DNA of 64,000 bases from Blepharisma stoltei (taxonomy: Eukaryota; Ciliophora; Heterotrichea; Heterotrichida; Blepharismidae): positions 434,001 to 498,000 of the forward strand of contig CAJZBQ010000003.1 in NCBI GenBank assembly GCA_914767885.1, given 5' to 3'. Below are positions 55,670 through 64,000 of the stretch, piece after piece. A program made the translations under genes and the position numbers. Under the pieces are notes generated by a model. That model made no database searches. It had not been told where the DNA came from and saw only the letters and a program-made list of their open reading frames with translations. The stretch's first letter is position 1. Each line of letters starts with the position of its first letter.

Positions 55670-58104
55670 CTAATTCTGACTCTTTCTAATTAATTCTAAA
55701 TCTTGCTTGATTGCTTGATTATCAGGATCCAATTTTAATGCTTGATTCAAATCTGCAGTAGCTGAATAAAGCTGTCCCATTTCAGCATAAGCTTTAGCTC
55801 TTCTCCAGTGCAATCTTAACTGCAAAGAGGGTTTTGGCTCCAATTTAAATGCTTTATCCACAGTAATTATTACATCCTGACTCTCCCTTTAAAATTTAAA
55901 TAAAAACTATCCCAATTTAAAGGTGAGTTTAATTCTTCTTCAGAAAAAAATTTAAGAAATTATATAAAAAGTTCTTTTGTAAACTTTATTGTTCCATACT
56001 TCTAATTTTGTTTAAATAGTATCCTATTCCGCGCTCTATTTAAAATAGAACAAGCATTAGTAAATTTTTTTATTTTTGCGTTATTAAATTTGGTATCAAA
56101 CCTATTTATATAGAAATTATTTTTGGACACAAAAAAATATTGTTTAGCTTTCAGGTGAAGTGAGGGGTTTTTTAATAATAAGTAGCAAGCAGAAATATTT
56201 GTATAAATTGAAGCTTTCTCTTCTTTATTTTTTTTACAAAGACCTAAAGCTTCCTTATATAGTTTTAAAGCTTCTTCTGCATTGCCATTTTTAAACGCAT
56301 CGCTTGCAGACTGCTTAAGATTTTCATACAAAACCCTATTATTTTCTGATGTATATTTCGAGGCAAGAATTTTTGCATGCTGATTTTGTGGCTCTATTTG
56401 CAATACTTGGTTAGCTAAAGCTAAAGACTCATCTTTATTTTCAATAGCTTCAGCTTTTCTCAATAAAACCTTGCATTTAAGTCTCAAATTATGACTGATC
56501 AACTCCAGAGCTTTATCACACATTTCCACACAATTATTTTTATCTTCTTTCTTTAAAAATATTTGTGCTAAATTTGCGATTGACAATTCATTCTCTGGGT
56601 CAATTTCCAAACTTTTTGTATATTCTATTTTAGCTTCATCGATTTTGTCTTCTTTATATAGCAAGTCACCTTTATTTTTTATTAAATTAGATTCTCGTCT
56701 TTTTTCAAGCATTTCAATATCTTTTTGGATACTTTCGTCATCAGGAATAAATGATTTAGCAGAATTATATTCATCTATTGCCTCAGAAATCAATCCTTTT
56801 CATGCCAAAATGGCGCCTATTCTGACTTTGCAAATTCCTTTTAATAGATCTTCAGTGCATAAGCTAAAGCTTTTATATAGATCGTCCAATGCTTTTTGGA
56901 ATTCGTAAATCTTCATATAACTAGCAGCTCTATTCATTAAGCATGCTAAATTATTCTGATCAGCCTTTATAGCATTTGAATAAGCACTTATTGCGGACTC
57001 AAAATCACCTTTGGAAAATAGCTCATTTCCTTTATCTTTTAGCCATAATGGATGTGATTCGTGTACTGGGCCTTCTAAAGGTTTAATATTGTGAGGCAAA
57101 GGTGGCTCATTTTCATTGCTTTCTCTTGCAGGTACATTTGGGTTTTTTCTTGGTGTGAATTCAATTTTCTGTTTAAATGTTCCTCTTACTTCAGGCAAAT
57201 CAGTTCTTTCTTTAAATATTTCATTATTTAAGCTTGGAATTGTGGAAGGGCTAAAAATGTCTTGCTCCGCTTTAATCTTTTCTTCTTCTTTTTTCTGCTC
57301 AATAACTCTTCTACGTTCATCATCCAGTTTCATTTGTTCTGTGACTGAAAAACGATCCATTTCGATTTTGTGCTTTTCCAAGGCTTCCTGGGTTTCTTTG
57401 GAATTTTGTTCAAATTCGGAAATAGAAAGGGCTCTACGTTGCTTTGAAAGATCTTTATCAGAACATATGAGTGACTCCCAGGATTTTCCAATAATAAATT
57501 TGGCAAGAATAAGCTCCAACTCCCCCCCTCAGTGAGTGAACAAAACCATTAGAAAAATCTCTATTTTTTGCCCAAAAGCCCACCCTCTCTGTGAGTGAAC
57601 AAAAATTTTTGTAATAGAAAAATTTTGATATATAAGTGATAATTAGTATAATGAAATCTCGAACTAATTCTATTTAATTTTAAACAAATTGCTTTTTAAA
57701 ACATAAATTTTATAAAAATAAATTAATATTTGCTTCCCAATTTTTTGTGAATTAGGATTTTTTTTTAAATTTCGAAGAAAAAAAAATTTCTATAAAATTT
57801 TTATATAAATTTTTTTAAAAAAAAAAATTAACCACTCTCCGTGAATGAACAAAATTTTTTTGTTCACTCATGGAGGGGGGAGTAAGCAAGTTTCTTTGGC
57901 GATTGCGCGATTAAGCGGACTTTTATAATCGATGTCTTCAGCAAGATCCCACTCCATGAACATTTTTGGAGATTTAAGATGAAACTTGACGTAATTTCGT
58001 GATAGAAAGAGATCAAAATAGCCTTTTTTACTGAGGATTGGATTTCGACAAGGAATAGTTATTTTTATGATTTCAAATTCCTGTTCCCAAGTATACTTGC
58101 TCAT
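55670..58104 (-). CDS. DNAAF4: Dynein axonemal assembly factor 4 (DYX1C1-like), two IESs
   Basis: Removing IESs 57518-57883 and 55878-56155 leaves 1,791 nt, or 596 aa. The N-terminus (MSKYTWEQEFEIIKITIP) is a CS/p23-like domain. A charged helical linker with KSWESL follows, then TPR units (HPLWLKDKGNELFSKGDFESAISAYSNAIKADQ; YKEALGLC; WRRAKAYAEMGQLYSATADLNQALKLDPDNQ). One TGA Trp joins AILAWKGLISEA. CS plus TPR is the architecture of DNAAF4, a cytosolic co-chaperone for folding axonemal dynein heavy chains such as the one at 27544-41516. The family member is longer than human DNAAF4 (420 aa) owing to additional TPR repeats, so another CS-TPR protein is a possible alternative. Confidence 0.78.
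55878..56155. mobile_element. TGA/TCA-flanked IES in DNAAF4
   Basis: 278 bp. The plus-strand flanks share TGA at 55878-55880 and 56156-56158; TA-based joins near the ends give poor TPR sequence. Removal yields ...YLLLKNPSLQDVIITVDKAFKLEP.... The left end TGACTCTCCCTTTAAAATTT resembles that of the composite IES at 26094. Confidence 0.65.
57518..57883. mobile_element. Family A IES in DNAAF4 with an aberrant boundary
   Basis: 366 bp with canonical family A ends, but the left flank reads CTCCAACTCCCC rather than TTAACTCCCC, so no TA exists there. The only in-frame join uses AA at 57518 and 57884, giving ...AKETCLELILAKF.... Confidence 0.72.
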
Positions 58105-58379
58105 TTTTAAAATTATAAAACTAGAGTATTATGCTAAACGGAGATTTTTATTAAAATAATGAACATTTAATAAAAGATTAATTAGTATTTTTACCCATAA
58201 TGTGAATAGTGAAATATAAATCAATTAAATTAATAATTCGATGATAAAATTAAAAATTACTCTTTAATTATCACAAACAGTAGACTATTTTTAAAGTTAG
58301 TGAAAAGTATATATTTATAAGCTATGTATTATTATAAATAGAAAATTTTTTCATAAGCTTTTGAAGTTATCTTAAGATT

Positions 58380-61300
58380 TTAACGATGAACGCTGTAAAA
58401 GCTTCTATTAAAGTTCGCCATTTCATACTGTCTTTGATAAAGATTTACAGCATCTTCGCCCGAAGCCACTCTCAAGATCTCTTTGCAAATTGCATTGGTG
58501 AGATTTTCCGCTCCTGAATGAGAATTTATATCTAAAAAGGCATTAGCTCCTCTGGTCGTTTCACCAATTTCTTCAAATGCACTACTTGAGCTTGGGCTTG
58601 TATAAAATCCATGAATCGGAATTCCGTTTCTTGCAGCTTTTGCTAGCTCTTCATGATAATCTTCCATTGAAGAAATTTGGGAAGATTTATGCTTCTTTTT
58701 CTTGCTAAATTGATTATTAAACGGACTTTGAGATGCAGTATTCACAAAGTCTCCAATAAGAATTACTTTAGAAATCTTTTCATGGTGATGTCTGTCATTA
58801 ATATATTTCAATGCTTTATTGATGGCTTCATTTCCTTTTCCCCCTTGAGTGCGAATTTCTTTGATAAAGGATTCTAATACACTTGGCTTATTTGACCAAG
58901 GAGATGCTTGAAAAATTAAATCATTAGGGCAAGAAGACGTTCTATAAATGCAATATTTAATTTGGAAACACCCTGGACTAACTGCTTTCTTTGCTAAAAT
59001 TTCTCTAGCGCGCTTGAAAATCATCCCAATTGTATTCTTGGCATTTTGGAGGAGATGAGACATAGGCTCTGTAGCCTGAAGCAAAATAATGATATTATAG
59101 CTATTTTCTGTAAAGTTTGAGATGTTTTGTTCAAGTATGAAACTTTTGAACCCATCAAGATTTCCATGGGTGATATTATTTAAGAATTCAATGGATCTAT
59201 CATGAGACTGTTTTATGTATTTCACATGCTTATTTTCATTACTGTTTTTGGTTTCATAAAATTCGTTTCTTTTTTGACGCAAAAGATCATAGATTGTTGA
59301 ATTATTACGAGCATTTAAAATATCTATATCATTGATTTGAAATTTTTGAAGCTCTTCTGCAAACAATATAACCCAGGACCCATTATAAATCATCCTAGGC
59401 TACTGTTGAACTTCAACTTATGGAGATGTTTGGCACCAAAAATGTCAAACCAACTCCATGAGTTGACAAATGTTCTATAATTAGTATTTGTCAACGTGCT
59501 GATTTGAAAACGTTGGTTCCAAATCTATTGCAATTGTTAGGGTACGATAGATAGCATAGGCAATCTATAGCATATCCTGGTGTATACCATGCTGAATGAT
59601 CCTTGCTGCCCTTGCCTTGCTGATCTACCCATAATTTGAGTTTCTTCTGATGCCTCTTCGGATAAGAAAGTTTGAATTACATGGACTCCACCACTACTTT
59701 CAACGGTTTGATTTTGACATTTAAAATCAATTCCGCGTCCGAAGACTCTGGTAAACAAACTGACGTACCCAGATATTGTTGCCTGATTAATCATTCTATA
59801 GCGATCTCCTGACCTTAAATCTTCAGTTACCATTTGAAACTGATATTTTTTTCATCCCGTCGAAGCCGAAACGCTGTGTTTGCCTGTCCCTTGGTGAATA
59901 AAGTGGATGATCCAGAGCTCCATGAGCCCGAAACGTGGGAAAATATGGTGGCAGTTCTGGACAAGGCTACCCCGTAGTGGGCGTAAAATGTTATAAATAA
60001 TTTAAGATTAAGATATTTTTTTCAGCTTGGATTAGAGGTATTATAAAAATCCAACAATTTTTCAGAAGTTTCGAAAAATATTAGAATTGCTCTCTCTCCT
60101 CGGTTGCTACCAATCATGCGATTGTTAATTTCGTCACTTATCCTTTGAAAATAATTTTGTTTATCATTTTCGACGTATATATCTGCATTTTCTCTAAAAA
60201 TTCTATTATTGTCTCCAAACACAGAAGGCATATAGGTGTAATTTCTTATATTATAGTCATTTTCAATTATATTTTTTTCATGGTGGCCAAGAGTTTTTAG
60301 AGTTCCTGTTACTCCCATAATATGAGTAAAATTATTTGGCATTTCAGCATAGGAAAAGTCTCCACATCTTATGCTAATTCCAATGTGATTTCCAAGGCTT
60401 CGTTTGCTAATGCGATTATTTTCATGCTCTTTATAATAAGTCCACATAGTATAATATCCATAGCTCGTATGGAATGACACTCCATCATGCATTTTATACC
60501 CTATGCGATCATCTTGCAAAATGTACTCATGAGAGTCTAACTCCCCCCCTCCGTGAGTGAACAAAACCATTAGAAAAATCGCTATTTTTTGACCAAAAAC
60601 CCACCCTCCGTGAGTGAACAAAAATTTTTAAATAGCAAAAATTTTATGGAAAAAAATTTTGATATATAAATGATAATTAGTATAATGAAATCTAGAGCTA
60701 ATTCTGTTTAATTTTAAACGAATTGCTTTTTTAAACATAAATTTTACAAATTAAATTAATATTTGCTTTCCAATTTTTGCGAATTAGGATTTTTTTAAAT
60801 TTCGAAAAAAAAATAGTTTCTATAAAATTTATATAGTCAGTTTCACTAACTTTTTTTAAAATAAAAAAATTAACTCCCCGTGAGTGAACAAAATTTTTTT
60901 GTTCACTCACGGAGGGGGGAGTAAGTATTGCAGATCATATATCATATCTTTTACTGCTTCAACAATCAATTCTTGATAATTAGAAAAATAAGATCGACAT
61001 TTTATAAATTCTTGAGATTTTAATATGTCTGCTAAATTGAGATTTCCATTTCTTCTGCTTCAAATTAGGTTAATTAGGTTTTTTATAAAATCATTCTGAA
61101 GGGTAGCAGCGGGCCTAAAAATTTTTCCATAAAATGATTTGCCAAAAAATACATCAACTTCATCAATCAACAATATTCTTGGTCTTTCAAGTTCCAGGTG
61201 AGTTCTAAAATCTGAATCTTCTGAGTTTTGATTTATTTCATTTTTAACAAATTCTCTTATATCTATTTTGCTATTGATCTCATTTTCGCATAGTTCATTG

Positions 61301-63575
61301 AAAGTTCCATAGTCGATTCAGTTTGAAATATGCAAGCAACTAAATAATTCGCTAAATTCTTCATGATCTCTTTTGCTTAAGTGTTCGCTGTAGCATGCAC
61401 ATCTTACACTGAATCCCAATATAGCTAGAATTGCTGATGCTAGACCTAAAGTTACAGATTTTCCCTCTCCTGTCAAAATTTGTATGAGATTATTAGCAAA
61501 TGTTATTTGGCCGCTATAGCCGATGCCAATCATTCTAAATATTGATAAAACTTGAACAGGATGAGGCGACAATATTTCTTTATCATTTTTCTCCTTTAAG
61601 TCAGGCTTAGTTTTTTTAATATTCAGTAAAGTTCACAATGTAGCTAAATATGCAAGAAGCTTTGGAATAATTTTTTTATCTATTTTGTTTAAGCTTGTAA
61701 CAGAAGACACAGAGCCAAAATCAAAATCACTAATAGAGAACTTAGTAATTATCAATCCTGAAAGCGCATCTATTGCATCATTTATGCTTGAATCTGCTGT
61801 TATCTCTATATATTTGCTGCTAATCTTTTTATAAAACTTGCTATACTTTACAAACTGTTCTCTTAATGCAGTTTTATCTATATTAGATCCATCTATTCTT
61901 TCCATAACATAATCTATATTAAATTTCTCTGTTCTTTCTGCCCATAGTCTATGCTTTTCAGTTTCAAAGAACTTATGTTCATTAATTATTATAAGTCCAG
62001 TGTTCTCTTTTTCAAGCTTATCATAGATTGTTCTTACTTTTATGTTGCCGTGACTCTTAAATTGAATTAAAAGCTGGTCGATTAGCTCTTCAAGTGATTT
62101 CTTCATTGGAGGAAAGTTTATTGATATAGTTTTTATGCTGATTAATGATTTAGTAGCATCATCAATTGAGGTGAAAGAGCCTAAAGCTATCTTTTTATAA
62201 TTTTCTGCTTTTTTCCTGATTGTATTTTCTATCTTATCCAATATTTGTGTTAAATCTATCCCTTCAAGATGTATTGAATTTTTAAATGAACTTAAGAGTC
62301 TATGTCCAATTCTAAGCTTTGCATAATCAGCGTCTAAGAAATCATCTTTGGCTATACAATCTAATGTGCTTTGCTTGACTAAATCAATTTCTGCTTTAAT
62401 TGATTTAATACATTCATCAAAATATTGAGAGAAGTTTGAAATATGATTTTTAATCTCTTCAAACATTATCATTGCATGAAATTTTTCTTTTAATAATTTA
62501 AAGCGATCATCAAGTATTTTTTCGTGTTTTATTTCATCATCTTGGACTGTAAAACTCTTTAAATAATTCACAATCCCACCAAATTCATTATTAAGTTCAT
62601 CTCTAATTTCTGAGTAATTTTGACAATACGACAAATTCAAATAAAGTTTTATTGGATTGCTATCATAATAAAATTCTTCTCCAATTTCTTCATTATCACA
62701 ATTTCCACAATGCAAAGATTTAAATTCTTTTAATGCCTTAAGCAATATGTCATATTCGCTGATTTTGTCAAGATAATATTTAGTAAATTGCGTATTGTTA
62801 GGAGGTTTTGATAAGCTATAATTTCTATGTATAGATATAAAGAAATCTGACAAAGTAGAATAAGTATATTGAGTGAGCCTGTCAAGAGAAGATAATCTGT
62901 ACCCATTTTCTATGTCAGTAAGTCTAATATTGAATTCTACTATTCTTTGAAAGTCTTTTCAGTTGTTTACAATAACATCTGCTTTCTCATCTTTTAAGTT
63001 TCATATACAGCGACACAAAGCATCAAATTTTTTATTGATTTCATTTCCTAGCTTTTTATCAATAAGATTTTTCCCATCATTTCCTAAAGCTTTAAGTATG
63101 GACTTGTAGTGCTCATATATAGTTGCTTTTTCCAATGCTAATTCTAGATCATTTTGCTTTAAAGCATGGCATGCTTCATCAATTATTGAACTCAAGACAC
63201 TTTTCAGCCTGTTCTTTGAATCATTTATTGATTTTGAACCCCTTCTATTATGCACGTCATCAATAATTATTTGACACAGTTTTTCTAAATCCTTATCTCT
63301 AGTAGCGTTTTCTAGTAGAATGGCTCTTTCTTCCTTATTTAGCTTTAGGCTTTTTATCCATTCTTTAATTTTCAGCTTTACATCTTTTTCAATCTCTTCG
63401 GGCAAATTTTGATGAATACGTTCAATTGATTTAATTTTTTGTTTTTTATCGTAATAATTACTTTTGCTCATTTCTTCTTCAATAATTTCGATTTTTTTAT
63501 TTAAAATTTGTTTGATTTTTTCAATGCAATCGATAAAATGAGGATTTTTTTGAGCTGCTTTTTCAAGTTCTTTAA
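58380..63575 (-). CDS. SecA-like ATPase with C-terminal vWA-like domain (5' end missing)
   Basis: The gene enters the window through the family B IES starting at 63576 and ends at TAA 58380. About 1,480 residues are visible after removing three internal IESs. Residues up to about 690 are helical with no recognised domain. A SecA-type motor follows: PHPVQVLSIFRMI, Walker A LTGEGKSVTLGL, Walker B LLIDEVDVFFG, GVTGTLKTLG, FGRGIDFK and IMGRSARQGQQGSFSMV. The last 340 residues resemble a vWA domain (IIILLQATEPMSHLL, GGKGNEAINKAL, KVILIGDF) with a degenerate MIDAS, since DxSxS is replaced by QATEPMS. Several TGA Trp codons occur. SecA motors drive bacterial protein export; the role of the eukaryotic relatives is unknown. 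No organellar signal can be judged because the N-terminus is outside the window. Confidence 0.75.
59387..59584. mobile_element. IES in the SecA-like gene (198 bp)
   Basis: TA at 59387 and 59585. The interior contains a hairpin (GTTGACAAAT ... ATTTGTCAAC). Excision gives ...GSFSMVYNGSWVILFAEEL.... Not related to families A-D. Confidence 0.75.
59844..60013. mobile_element. Retroposon-type IES in the SecA-like gene (170 bp)
   Basis: TA at 59844 and 60014, both inside the perfect 13-bp direct repeat GATATTTTTTTCA (59842-59854, 60012-60024). GC-rich body and an AT-rich tail on the right. Excision gives ...NPSWKKYQFQMVTEDLR.... Confidence 0.82.
60538..60921. mobile_element. Family A IES in the SecA-like gene
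   Basis: 384 bp, TA at 60538 and 60922. Nearly intact: spaced motif pair on the left (near 60552 and 60608), hairpin pair on the right. Excision gives ...MIYDLQYLDSHEYILQDD.... Confidence 0.9.
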
Positions 63576-64000
63576 TAACGATGACCCCCCCCTCAATCTT
63601 CATGTCTATTGCAACAAAAATGCAATTTTTTAATATAAAATTTTTTATATAAAAATAATAATTTTCATGTCTCTTGCAACAAATTATATACATTAAAATG
63701 GCGACACGTGCCAACCTCCCCTCTGGTGCAGCAGTCCAGACCTTATGGCTACGGAGAATTGGGACGGACCTCGAGCTGAGAATCATACGCAGGCTCAAGA
63801 AGTGTGCATCCGGTAGGTTTTTGCTGCTTTCCTGTGGTTGGAAATGGAGATGTTCAACAACGTCCTTTGGATCCGAAGACCCATGGGCATTCCTCTACCG
63901 AGAAACTGGGGGTTTTCGGCCTAGGCCACAGGGGAGCAATCCTTTTCCTGTAGCTGTCGAAGCAAGGCACTTTGACACCTGATAGACTCTAAGGATCCTT
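63576..64000. mobile_element. Family B IES in the SecA-like gene (runs off the window)
   Basis: Begins TAACGATGACCCCCC at 63576 and continues beyond 64000. Collinear with 49534-50471, including the SINE-like insert at the same site. Confidence 0.85.
63686..64000 (+). repeat. SINE-like retroposon, copy 5, inside family B (partial)
   Basis: The target duplication CTCTTGCAACAAATT precedes it at 63671-63685. The rest runs off the window. About 315 bp are visible and are very similar to copy 3. Confidence 0.82.

Noticed and set aside
58380-63575. SecA-like gene as bacterial contamination or a recent bacterial transfer
   Set aside because: TGA Trp codons, host-like composition and four IESs show long residence in the ciliate genome; an ancient transfer is not excluded.

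Overview
The window looks like the germline (micronuclear) genome of a heterotrich ciliate, most likely Blepharisma or a close relative. Three independent signals support this. (1) In-frame TGA recurs at conserved tryptophan positions (dynein, protein kinase, Snu114, collagen-free ORFs of the mobile elements), while genes stop at TAA or TAG. (2) Genes carry exactly 15-nt GT..AG introns (at least eight seen). (3) Genes are interrupted by non-coding inserts, nearly all flanked by a TA repeat; removing each insert with one TA copy restores the frame and the expected protein. I read these as internal eliminated sequences (IESs). Composition is strongly AT-rich. No tRNA, rRNA, CRISPR array or bacterial-type operon was recognised.

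Layout. 1-16 kb: an unknown gene with a foldback IES, two small unknown genes, a 7TM-RGS receptor, a coiled-coil gene, a Vps41-like HOPS subunit, a small protein kinase, a retroposon-rich gap, and a VHS/GAT adaptor. 16-27 kb: a RING-CH membrane E3, a six-EF-hand protein, a two-TM protein, an oligopeptidase B-like S9 protease, a zf-PARP/F-box/XPA-like protein, and a coiled-coil gene interrupted by a nested IES stack. 27.5-41.5 kb: one complete inner-arm-type axonemal dynein heavy chain (about 4,043 aa after removal of seven IESs). 42-52 kb: an LSDAT/SLOG-like protein, an OB-fold RGG-repeat protein, a Ser-rich protein, a MITE split by a retroelement, and the spliceosomal GTPase Snu114/EFTUD2 with three IESs. 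52-64 kb: two tandem secreted collagen-like genes, the dynein assembly factor DNAAF4 (CS + TPR), and the 3' part of a large SecA-like ATPase with a C-terminal vWA-like domain that runs off the window.

Mobile DNA. I distinguish: family A (15 copies, typically 370-400 bp when intact, CTCCGTGAGTGAACAAAA motif); family B (about 950 bp, TAACGATGACCCCCC ends, always carrying the same SINE-like insert); family C (about 550 bp, CCATCCTTGATCGAACGA motif); family D (GGATCCCCCC ends, repeated CATTTGTCC motifs); a TGA/TCA-flanked family F; and retroposon-type IESs flanked by 10-13 bp direct repeats. Families A and C have unrelated sequence but the same four-motif end architecture. The reconstructed coding length of every complete gene is a multiple of three, which is a strong internal check of the IES model.

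Several genes serve cilia (dynein heavy chain, DNAAF4, possibly the coiled-coil proteins) or endosomal traffic (Vps41-like, VHS adaptor), but they lie on both strands with separate spacers and do not look co-transcribed.
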